The notes beneath the pieces are model-generated. The model did not search any database and had not been told where the DNA came from. It saw only the letters and a program-made list of their open reading frames with translations. A program made the position numbers and the translations under genes. A stretch of DNA of 63,751 bases. Source: Gemmatimonadota bacterium. GTDB lineage: Bacteria; Gemmatimonadota; Gemmatimonadetes; Longimicrobiales; Gaopeijiaceae. Each line of letters begins with the position of its first letter. Position 1 is the first letter of the stretch. Location of the stretch: positions 1 to 63,751 of the forward strand of contig JAJDXM010000041.1 of the NCBI GenBank assembly GCA_022823225.1. The letters are read 5' to 3'. Of this stretch, positions 56,710-63,751 are shown piece after piece.

Positions 56710-59058
56710 TCAACCCTGCCTGTCCAGCCCCCAGATCCGAACATGCTCGACACCCAGTTCATCCGTTGCCTCGCCCAGGATGTAGTCCTCGCCGATCTCG
56801 AAGACTGTGCCGATCAGGGGGGTCTCGACAAGGCCGAGCATCCGGCCATCCCCATCGAAGACGGTCCAGAGTGTACCGGCACGTTCGTCGCCGGGGCGCT
56901 TGAACTCGGCGACCCACAGATGGCCGAGGGCGTCGCCGACGACCGCACCGAAGGCCGGGAAGGCATCGACCAGCGGAACGTTGGCGGCCACCTGAGCCCT
57001 TTGTTCCCGGCGCTCCTCCGAATACCCGGCCAGCAGCCGACTGAACCATGCGTCGTGCTCGGCCCGGGTGGGGGTTCCCGGCTCGAAATCGCTTCGGACG
57101 ATGCGCGCCAGGGAGCCGTCGCTGCGGTATCCCCTGATCTCGTAGGTCTCCGTGCGGCCCAGTACCGCGAGGTCTCCCCAGACCGCGGTGTGGGTCGTCT
57201 GGCCAAAGGGATGCGTGAAGGGGATGAAGAGGAAGCCGCCGCCCGCGTCGAAGTTCTCGGCATAGGTCTGCGGGCCGGGGCGCGTTCCGAGTGAAACGAC
57301 GGACATCTCGCCGTCGATGGTCTTCAGGGCGTAGGCGTAGTCCTGACGCGTGAAGCCGATTGTCACGATCTCGTCATCCCTGGTGAAGAGCGTTCCGTCC
57401 GGCAGGACGCCGATCAGAGCATCCGGACCGACAGCCATCAACCCGACCGGCTCCTGTGCCTGGTCCGGGGCGGTCGGCATCATCGCTTCGCCTTCGCTCC
57501 AGCTGTGGAGATTGACCGTCCGGCCATGGCTGCCACGTGAGTCAAGGATGGAGACTCTGCCCCGCCCCGGGTCGGCCGCGATCAGCGAGTCGCCCGCCCA
57601 CGCGCGCACCCGGTTCAGCCGGGCGAATTCGCCAGGCCCCTCGCCCCTGCCGCCCCACGAGTCCAGGTGGCTACCCTCCGCGTCGAAGACAAGCAGCTCG
57701 AGGGAGCCGCCGTTCGCGACGACGATCCTGCCGTCGGCGAGGCGGGTGGCGTCCGCAACCCTGAAGAGCTGGAAGGTGGAATCGCCCTCCGTGGTGCCGA
57801 TCGAGAGCAGCGGCTCGGTGCTGACCGACCAGCCGAGCCGCGAATCGGGTGCGGGGCGCGGGTTCTCGGCGATCCTGATTCCTGCGCTGTCGCGGACGCC
57901 GTATTGGGGGGCGTCGGGAGTCCCGACCACCGTCATTCGAAAAACGTCGACGTACGGCACTCCGGCATCGTCCTCCCGATAGGCGGCAACGTGCAGGTCG
58001 GGCAGCAAGGAGAAGGCAAGGCCGGGAATTCGCCCCGCGGTAACCAGTTGCCCGGTATCGACGTCCACAACCTCCACCACGCTTCGATAGAGCCTGGTGT
58101 ACTGGAGTTCGGACGGGCTGGCCTCTCCGTCCTCCCCGAAGACCTCGTCGTTCCAGTACCGGGTCCAGTCATCGATGGGATGGCGTCCGATAATCAAAGG
58201 GTGGCCGTCCGACTCCGAAATGCCGAAGACGTTGCTCGGGGGTGGTTGGAGGTCGCCATCGGGCGGAATGGCACGCAACCAGGCCGGACTTCGTTCGAAA
58301 TGCCGTAACAGCATTCCATCGGTGGCGAATTGCATGACTTCGTACCGATCGCCGTCGCGGGCAACCGTCCAGAACCGGTCCGGGTCGCCCGCCGGACCCA
58401 GGTGGAATCTCCGCGGCCAGCTGCCGCTCTCGGTCTCGCGCACGTGAAACGACGTCTCGACAGCGGCACTGTGGGGATTGAACACATGAAACACCTTGCC
58501 CCTGCCGCCATCATCTGCGCCCATCCATTCTCCGCTGAACACCACGCTTCCCTCGCCGGTCACGAGGAAGTCCTCCGCCTCGACCGGTACGTGACTCCGG
58601 CGGACGAACTCGCCGGAGGGCGTGACAACCGACAGCTGGTGGGTCCAGTCGACGATCAGGACCGTGTCCGCTCGATCGACTCGGACCAGGTACGGAAGCT
58701 GATACTCACCCGGTCCTTCCCCGCCCCGGCCGATGGGCGGCAGCGACCGGCCGGCGGCGTCGAAGACCGGCAGGTGTTCCAGCATCGGGAAGGCCAGATG
58801 GAGACGGCCGCGACTGTCCCGGGCGACGGTCCGGGGTTGCTCCGGGAACCAGTCGGGCCCGTCCAGCGATCCGACCGTCATGACGTGGTCCAGTTGAACC
58901 TCGCACTCGGCGCAGGTGCAGTCCGGGCACACGAAGCCATCGTTCCCGGACGCCGAGTCGGCTGAATCGTTCCTCTGAAGCAGGAACACCGCGGCAACCA
59001 CCAGCGCAGCCGACAGGACCAGTGCAACTCGGTGGCCCGGACGCGCGAAGCGGTTCAT
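56710..59058 (-). CDS. Double 6-bladed beta-propeller with N-terminal Cys cluster
   Basis: 782 residues. Helix RVALVLSAALVVAAVFLL is a signal or anchor. It is followed by FVCPDCTCAECEVQL, a CxxCxCxxC cluster, then propeller 1 (VARDSRGRLHLAFPMLE, GRGGEGPGEYQLPYLVRV) and propeller 2 (DATRLADGRIVVANGGSLELLVFD, GGRGEGPGEFARLNRVRAW). Both carry the GEGPGE signature, so the gene arose by fusion or duplication. The ATGA overlap with the upstream propeller gene puts it last in the BlaI-M56 operon. The Cys cluster could bind metal or form disulfides. Confidence 0.75.
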   Translation of the reverse strand: MNRFARPGHRVALVLSAALVVAAVFLLQRNDSADSASGNDGFVCPDCTCAECEVQLDHVMTVGSLDGPDWFPEQPRTVARDSRGRLHLAFPMLEHLPVFDAAGRSLPPIGRGGEGPGEYQLPYLVRVDRADTVLIVDWTHQLSVVTPSGEFVRRSHVPVEAEDFLVTGEGSVVFSGEWMGADDGGRGKVFHVFNPHSAAVETSFHVRETESGSWPRRFHLGPAGDPDRFWTVARDGDRYEVMQFATDGMLLRHFERSPAWLRAIPPDGDLQPPPSNVFGISESDGHPLIIGRHPIDDWTRYWNDEVFGEDGEASPSELQYTRLYRSVVEVVDVDTGQLVTAGRIPGLAFSLLPDLHVAAYREDDAGVPYVDVFRMTVVGTPDAPQYGVRDSAGIRIAENPRPAPDSRLGWSVSTEPLLSIGTTEGDSTFQLFRVADATRLADGRIVVANGGSLELLVFDAEGSHLDSWGGRGEGPGEFARLNRVRAWAGDSLIAADPGRGRVSILDSRGSHGRTVNLHSWSEGEAMMPTAPDQAQEPVGLMAVGPDALIGVLPDGTLFTRDDEIVTIGFTRQDYAYALKTIDGEMSVVSLGTRPGPQTYAENFDAGGGFLFIPFTHPFGQTTHTAVWGDLAVLGRTETYEIRGYRSDGSLARIVRSDFEPGTPTRAEHDAWFSRLLAGYSEERREQRAQVAANVPLVDAFPAFGAVVGDALGHLWVAEFKRPGDERAGTLWTVFDGDGRMLGLVETPLIGTVFEIGEDYILGEATDELGVEHVRIWGLDRQG

Positions 59059-60368
59059 TCCGGCGCTCCTTCCGGCCTCTGAAATCGCTTCACCACCACG
59101 TAGGGCACGTCGAGGTCGTCCTTCTCCACGAAGGCAACCAGCCCGTCGGGGCCGAAGGCCTCGGGCAGCGGGGTGGCGCCTGGCGCAAGTGTTCCCAGGT
59201 AGTGCCCATCCGCCGTGATCAGATCGATGGGACCGCCATCCCCTTCCACTTCATCCCCCCGGCGGCGGACCCAAATCGTCCCTTCCCAGTCCGTGCGCAG
59301 GGCGAGCACGACCGGCATTACGGGGTAGAACTCCATGGCCTCGATCCCGGCGCGCTGGGCTTCGATCATCGACGGCATCGCCGCCTGCATCGCCGGGTCG
59401 CCGGCCGTCGGCTGCCGCGTCTCAAGGGCCTTCAGCCGGCGCTCGATCTCTTCGGTCCTCATCCGGTTGGTCACGGGCCTTGGCCGCAGCGGCCGGGTCA
59501 CGATCCTGGTCACGAGGCCTCCCGGCGCAGCGAACTTGATCGCGTAGGCGGAGGAGTCGGAAAACGCGATGCCGCCACCAGGAAGCGCGCCCGCCATCAA
59601 CTCCGGCGCGAACACCTGCCGGTCCGAGGGGCGCTTCCATGCCGTCGCGGCGGTGTCGACGGCGGCCTCGTCACCGCTGAGGTCGTAGCTCAGGACGTAG
59701 CGGAACTGCCGACCTGGCCCTGCATCCGGTGGCGAGAAGTGTATGACGCGGGTCGTAGAGAGCACCCGCTCCATTCCGGGGAAGGCCTGAATCTCCGAGA
59801 GCATCGGCTGGCGCCAGCGGTCGCCGCCCATGGGGATCGTGCGCTCGAACTCGCCATCCGCACTGAACAGGGCGAATGCAAGTTGCCCGGGGTCGTAGAC
59901 GGCAACCCGCCCGTCGCGCATGACGGCAGACTCCAACGCGCCGGCAGAGTTGCGCCCGAACTCCCCGGGGCCCTCCCCTTCCCCGATGAACTGCTGCACC
60001 AGGTTCCCCCCCCGATCGACCACCGAGATCCGCACCGCCTGCGTGTCGAGGATGTAGAGGTTGCCGGCGGCGTCGAAACCGAGGCTCTCAACGCTCCCGA
60101 AGGTGTCCCAGCCACCGCCGTCCACTGAGCCCAGGCGGTAGATCTCCTCGAAGTGGGCGTCGAGGAGTATGTCCTCGGCCGGCAATTCGATCGTCTCCTG
60201 TGCGGCGGGCGTGGGGGCAGGCGTTGCGAGCACCGTGATCAAGCAGCCCGCGGACAAAGCCGTCCGCGCACCGGGAGCGGCGACGCGACGGGCCGGCAGG
60301 GCCACCGCGACCGCCACCGGGCGTGCCGCGCGGTCACGCCTGGTAGAACGGCGGCGCGGGATTTTCAC
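59055..60368 (-). CDS. 6-bladed beta-propeller, third gene of the BlaI-M56 operon
   Basis: 437 residues. Its GTG start overlaps the M56 stop (GTGA), and its stop overlaps the double-propeller start (ATGA). A basic N-terminus and hydrophobic stretch (RTALSAGCLITVLATPAPTPAAQ) form a signal. Propeller motifs: SVESLGFDAAGNLYILDTQAVRISVVDRGG, GEGEGPGEFGRNSAGALES and VMRDGRVAVYDPGQLAFALFSADG. A long helical insert (IERRLKALETRQPTAGDPAMQ) sits near residue 300. It is likely periplasmic; the overlaps argue that it works with the M56 protein. Confidence 0.75.
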   Translation of the reverse strand: MKIPRRRSTRRDRAARPVAVAVALPARRVAAPGARTALSAGCLITVLATPAPTPAAQETIELPAEDILLDAHFEEIYRLGSVDGGGWDTFGSVESLGFDAAGNLYILDTQAVRISVVDRGGNLVQQFIGEGEGPGEFGRNSAGALESAVMRDGRVAVYDPGQLAFALFSADGEFERTIPMGGDRWRQPMLSEIQAFPGMERVLSTTRVIHFSPPDAGPGRQFRYVLSYDLSGDEAAVDTAATAWKRPSDRQVFAPELMAGALPGGGIAFSDSSAYAIKFAAPGGLVTRIVTRPLRPRPVTNRMRTEEIERRLKALETRQPTAGDPAMQAAMPSMIEAQRAGIEAMEFYPVMPVVLALRTDWEGTIWVRRRGDEVEGDGGPIDLITADGHYLGTLAPGATPLPEAFGPDGLVAFVEKDDLDVPYVVVKRFQRPEGAPE

Positions 60369-61882
60369 CGGCCTTCGCGCATCCTCTTCTGCGTCTCGTA
60401 CTGCAACTTCACGGTCTCGTACTCCCGCATGCGCTCGGTGCGCATGGACTGCAGCAAATCGGCCCTGGCACTTACTTCCTCGTAATCCGTCAGCGCTGCG
60501 CGCCTTTCCGTGCTGTTGGGCTCCGCTTCCTCCACACGCTCTATGGTTGCAAACTCGAGGTCCCGGGTTGCGGTGATCTGTTCCCGCAGGTAGTCCATTT
60601 CCACCTCGAGCTCCGTCAGTGCCTGTTGCACGTCTGCCTCCGTGGCGCGGTAGGTGTACCGGCTTGATCCGCTTCCCCGGGACAGCGTGTAGACAAGCCC
60701 TTGCGACTCGTAGGACCGCACGACCTCGGCTTCGTGCGCTGCAATCTCGGCTCTCCGCTGGACCTCGTAGGCCTGCTCACTCGCCCTGACATATCCAACG
60801 ACCGCCTCCGTGGGGGCCCGGTCGGCCGAGGGGTCAAGCAACCCCGGCTCTTCTTCCGCCCTGGTCGCGCAGGCCCCCGCGACGGCAACCAACACGCAGA
60901 CCAGCCCGGCGCCGAGCACGATGCCGACGCGCTGCCGGGACGTGAGTTTCCTGTGTGCGAAGTTCTTCATGGTCTCCAACCTTTCCTTGAGTTTGAGAGA
61001 CGGTGCCGACAGGCTCGCCGCCACCGCGGGCATGGGGAATTGCGTGGGGACATGGGTGTGGGCCAGCAGCTCGGCGTAGGGCTTCGGGCCGACGAACCCG
61101 CGGGCCAGCACCTCGGCATCGCACGATGTCTCGCGGCAGCGCTCGATCCCGCGCCGGAGCACCCACACCAGGGGGTGGAAGGCGAACGCCGCCGAGACGA
61201 GGCAGTCGAGCAGGGCCCACGTGTAGTCCGCACGGCGGATGTGAATGAGTTCGTGAACGAGGACGGCGTCGAGCGAATCCGGCGAGCCCAGCGCCGAGCG
61301 CGGGATCATGATGACGGGCCGCCACGCGCCGAAGGTCATGGGGGCGCTGTCCGGGGGGCCTTCCAGCAGCTCCACGGGCCGGCGGACGCCGAGTTGCTCC
61401 GCCAGCTCCCGCAGTCTGCGCCGCGGAGCCGGATCATCGACGCGCGCGGCCACCCGCCGCAGCCTGTGCAATTGCCTCAGGTCGGTCGCCAATACGGCGA
61501 GCCGCCCGATTGCCAGCAGAACGATCGCGACCGTCGCCGTGCCGAGCAGAACCAGGGGAAGGCCCGCGCCAGGTCCCCCATCGGCGGCAAGCGTAGCGCC
61601 GCCCGGAACCGATGGCACGATCAGGGCGCCGTCCACCGACAGCACCGGCCCGGCTGCGGCGGGCGCGGCCGGAAACAGCCCGGGAACCCAGGGCGCCGCC
61701 AGGACCGACACCGGCAGGGCCAGAAGCAGGGCCTGGCGCAACCGGTACCCCGCGATGGGGTGAAGACCGCGCATGCGGGCCAGGGCGAGCACCCCCGCCC
61801 CCGCCAGCCCCGTCCAGACCAGCACCGGCACCCAGAACGCCCAGACGCTCGCGCTTCCCAGCCCTTCGAGGAAGTCAGGCAT
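60365..61882 (-). CDS. M56/BlaR1-like membrane metalloprotease with coiled-coil C-terminus
   Basis: 505 residues. Four hydrophobic helices flank the M56 zinc site VLVHELIHIRRADYTWALLD (His210, Glu211, His214) and the downstream ERCRETSCDAEVLA (third ligand region). This is the BlaR1/MecR1 design for cleaving a BlaI-type repressor. After the last helix (VGIVLGAGLVCVLVAVAGAC) the penicillin-binding sensor is absent; instead there are about 170 residues rich in Glu, Arg and Tyr, with a long coiled coil (EVEMDYLREQITATRDLEFATIERVEEAE, RTERMREYETVKLQYETQ). The start overlaps the blaI-like gene's end by eight bases. Confidence 0.83.
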   Translation of the reverse strand: MPDFLEGLGSASVWAFWVPVLVWTGLAGAGVLALARMRGLHPIAGYRLRQALLLALPVSVLAAPWVPGLFPAAPAAAGPVLSVDGALIVPSVPGGATLAADGGPGAGLPLVLLGTATVAIVLLAIGRLAVLATDLRQLHRLRRVAARVDDPAPRRRLRELAEQLGVRRPVELLEGPPDSAPMTFGAWRPVIMIPRSALGSPDSLDAVLVHELIHIRRADYTWALLDCLVSAAFAFHPLVWVLRRGIERCRETSCDAEVLARGFVGPKPYAELLAHTHVPTQFPMPAVAASLSAPSLKLKERLETMKNFAHRKLTSRQRVGIVLGAGLVCVLVAVAGACATRAEEEPGLLDPSADRAPTEAVVGYVRASEQAYEVQRRAEIAAHEAEVVRSYESQGLVYTLSRGSGSSRYTYRATEADVQQALTELEVEMDYLREQITATRDLEFATIERVEEAEPNSTERRAALTDYEEVSARADLLQSMRTERMREYETVKLQYETQKRMREGR

Positions 61883-62276
61883 CCTGCTCCTCCTCTTCGG
61901 CGGCCATGCGGGCCAGCATCTTCCGGATCTCCACGCCCTCCTCCGCCGACAGCGTCTCGCCGCGCACCAGCGTCTGCACCAGGGCGGCCGCCGACCCGTG
62001 GAACACCTGGTCGAGAAGGTCCTGCACGAGCTCCTGGCGGACCTGTGCGGGCGCGCGGGCGGGCGTATACATGTACCGTGACTCGCTGCTGTCGCAGTGC
62101 AGGAATCCCTTCCGCACCAGCTTCTTCATCACGGTCATCACGGTGGTGTACGCGACCGGGCGGGCCTTCAGGATGCTCTCGTGCACATCGGCCACGGAGG
62201 CTTCCCCCATGGTCCAGACCCGCTGGAGAACCTCCATCTCCGTCTCGCCCAGCCGGCTAAGTGATCTGCGTCTCAA
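61875..62276 (-). CDS. BlaI/MecI/CopY-family repressor
   Basis: 133 residues from TTG 62276, which has GGGAGGGAG just upstream; an ATG at 62318 lies inside the operator region and is less likely. The winged helix-turn-helix is clear: SRLGETEMEVLQRVWTMGEASVADVHESI, then RPVAYTTVMTVMKKLVRKGFLHCDSSESRYMYTPA, with the dimerisation C-terminus LLDQVFHGSAAALVQTLV. It should repress its own operon until cleaved by the M56 partner encoded in the overlapping gene. Confidence 0.88.
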   Translation of the reverse strand: MRRRSLSRLGETEMEVLQRVWTMGEASVADVHESILKARPVAYTTVMTVMKKLVRKGFLHCDSSESRYMYTPARAPAQVRQELVQDLLDQVFHGSAAALVQTLVRGETLSAEEGVEIRKMLARMAAEEEEQDA

Positions 62277-62317
62277 TTCTCCCTCCCTGTTTCGGTTGTC
62301 GGTGCGTTCGCAGAACA

Positions 62318-62347
62318 TACTATCATGGTAATACTATCGTGATCGTA
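62318..62347. promoter_or_regulatory. Probable BlaI-type operators
   Basis: Two TAC...GTA dyads in tandem: TACTATCATGGTA (62318-62330) and TACTATCGTGATCGTA (62332-62347), sharing TACTATC. BlaI-family repressors bind TAC-N-GTA dyads. The sites lie 40-70 bases upstream of the blaI-like start, where the promoter should be, and the region is AT-rich compared with its surroundings. Confidence 0.55.
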
Positions 62348-62435
62348 GCGCAAGCCCGACATTGAATGCGCGAGGCGGACATCCTGGTTCAGGAGACGGC
62401 GACGGGTAGCTTCGGCGGTCGAATTCCGCGTGACC

Positions 62436-63620
62436 CTACGGCCCCAGCGCCCCTATCGGAATCACCCCCACGCCGTCCGGCCTCGTGTACCCGTATCCGC
62501 TTGCCACGATCACGCCCAGGGCCTGGGGCGGGCCGACCGCTTCAGGATCCACGCGTTCGGCGAGCCTTAGCAGATTGCGGGCCCCCTCCTCGACCTTCCT
62601 CGGACCCAGCTTCACCTCAAAGGCCGCCCAGCGGCCGTCGCGGGCCTGCACCACGGCATCGATCTCAAGCCGCCCGTTCTCCCGGTAATGGAAGACCTCG
62701 GCGTCGGCGGCCTGTGCGTACACCCGGAGGTCGCGGACGACCATCGACTCGAAGAGGAGCCCGAGGAACCTGAAGTCCCCGAGCAATCGGTCGGGGTCGG
62801 CGCCCAGCGCGGCCACGGCCAGCGACGGATCGACGAAATGGCGGACCGGGCGCTTACGGAGGACCGCCCGGGAGCGGAGGTGCGTCGCCCACGCCGGCTG
62901 GTTCTCGACGATCATGATCCTTTCGAGCGCGTTGAGGTAGTCCGCAGCGGTGTGCGGCTTGATCCCCCCGTTGTCCGGGGCTCCCAGGTCTGCCGCGAGC
63001 CGCGAAGTTGCAGCGGCCGTGCCGACATTCCGGGCCAGGGAGCGCAGGAGCAGCTGCACGCGTTGCGGATCCCGACGGACGCCGTCCAACTCGCGAATGT
63101 CCACACGGGCCGTCTCGTCCACCTGGCCGCGATTGGCCCGCAGGGCACGCGCCAGCGGCCAGTTCACGCTTTCGGGCCATCCCCCCCGGCAGATGAGTTC
63201 GGCCACCTCGCCGAGCGGGATCGCGTGCTCCCCGGCACCGGGGGGCTCCCCCGCAAGCATGCTCTTCAACGAGACGGCGCCCGATGACCGATCCGCCTCG
63301 TGCAGCGACATGGGGCGCAAGCGAAGCCGGACGATGCGACGCATTCCCGTATGCCGGGTGGCGTCGTCCGCGGGAATGGCTGAGCCAGTGAGGATGAATT
63401 GGCCGGGCGCCCGCCGGTCATCGACTGCCCGCCTCACATGGTTCCAGATCCTGGGCTCCAGCTGCCACTCGTCGATGAGGCGCGGCGGCGGCCCCTTCAG
63501 TACTTCGGCCGGATCGGCCTGCGCGAGATGGCGAGCGTCTTCGTCGACATCCAGCAGGACTTCGCTCGCGGCGAACTCCCGCGCGGTCGTCGTCTTGCCG
63601 CAACCCCTAACCCGGATTTC
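62436..63620 (-). pseudogene. 5'-truncated AAA_14/DUF4143 ATPase
   Basis: The longest conventional start (63437) leaves out the ATP site, but the same frame stays open to 63620. Upstream it reads GCGKTTTAREFAASEVLLDVD (Walker A, then the AAA_14 strand) and LIDEWQLEPRIW (Walker B area). The DUF4143 part continues with GQFILTGSAIP, VAELICRGGWPES, FLGLLFESMVVRDLRVYA and AAFEVKLGPRKVEEGARNLLRL. Just before the P-loop a stop codon (63621-63623) ends the frame, and no ATG, GTG or TTG exists between it and the P-loop. The usual N-terminal 20-30 residues are missing, so the gene is broken or has a frameshift here. Confidence 0.65.
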
Positions 63621-63751
63621 TCACACGGAGCCAGGGTAGCGACCTGAGGGCGGTATCTGGGTGGTGATTGTGCCGTTGGACCGTGTGACGAGAGAGCGAG
63701 GAGTGCCGGTGACGGTGCAGGGATGGCGAGCGGAGGGGGATTCAGGTGACG

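Noticed and set aside
60701-62260. Plus-strand open frame opposite the M56 gene
   Set aside because: Antisense shadow; the minus strand encodes HELIH and a helix-turn-helix repressor.
1-63751. CRISPR arrays, tRNA, rRNA, insertion sequences
   Set aside because: No regularly spaced repeats, no cloverleaf-like or rRNA-conserved strings and no transposase motifs were seen by eye; a weak tRNA could still have been missed.

Overview
The window is GC-rich bacterial chromosome with an accessory, exported-protein-heavy gene content. Many genes encode Sec, Tat or lipoprotein-targeted proteins. These include several 6-bladed beta-propellers carrying G-x-GEGPGE motifs, two S9 serine peptidases, a sortilin/VPS10-like propeller, a P1 peptidase, DUF2911 and DUF1080 proteins, Tat-targeted aldo/keto reductases, a GGT-like enzyme, and a BlaI/M56 pair driving propeller genes. 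This mixture is typical of Gemmatimonadota, perhaps a marine or host-associated lineage. The assignment is an inference from gene content, because no rRNA or tRNA is present.

Layout. (1) 1-3.8 kb: an HU/IHF-type protein, two tiny overlapping membrane ORFs, a decayed phage terminase, a small twin-CX3C exported peptide and a propeller lipoprotein. (2) 4.1-20.7 kb: one long minus-strand block of mostly overlapping genes. Read 5' to 3' it encodes a P1 peptidase, a Na+/solute symporter, a trans-3-hydroxyproline-dehydratase-like enzyme, an exported TIM barrel, an MFS permease, a Gfo/Idh/MocA oxidoreductase, a TIM-barrel isomerase and a DUF1080 lipoprotein. It ends in a duplicated module of lipoprotein metallopeptidases (HExxHxxxxxH) coupled to small outer-membrane beta-barrels. 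(3) 21-28.8 kb: a small exported protein, an orphan ABC membrane domain, an NHL propeller, a 1069-residue VPS10-like propeller, a Tat aldo/keto reductase and a DUF697-like protein. (4) 28.9-34.9 kb (minus): a small membrane protein, a MATE exporter, an S9 peptidase and a divergent GGT. (5) 35-42.8 kb: an SRPBCC-NTF2 fusion, a second aldo/keto reductase, an amidohydrolase, a methyltransferase, DUF2911, a propeller and a PQQ-type sugar dehydrogenase. (6) 42.8-50.1 kb: mtnA with an SSS symporter and its small membrane partner, then a fatty-acid-hydroxylase-like gene, thrB, thrC and a class IV aminotransferase. (7) 50.3-60.4 kb: secreted proteins and propellers, a prolyl oligopeptidase, and a tandem pair of paralogous exported proteins. 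(8) 56.7-62.3 kb: a BlaI-M56-propeller-propeller operon. (9) 62.4-63.6 kb: an AAA_14/DUF4143 ATPase whose frame runs back to the Walker A motif but has no start codon.

The most unusual items are these: the amplified metallopeptidase/beta-barrel array; a 38-bp motif, 29/38 identical, placed just upstream of two unrelated genes 16 kb apart; a BlaI/M56 operon whose cargo is two beta-propellers and whose M56 protein has a coiled coil instead of a beta-lactam sensor; and a GGT homologue with Ser where the nucleophilic Thr is expected. Functions are read from motifs by eye. Starts were chosen by Shine-Dalgarno sequence, overlap with the upstream gene and signal-peptide logic, and several differ from the longest open frame.
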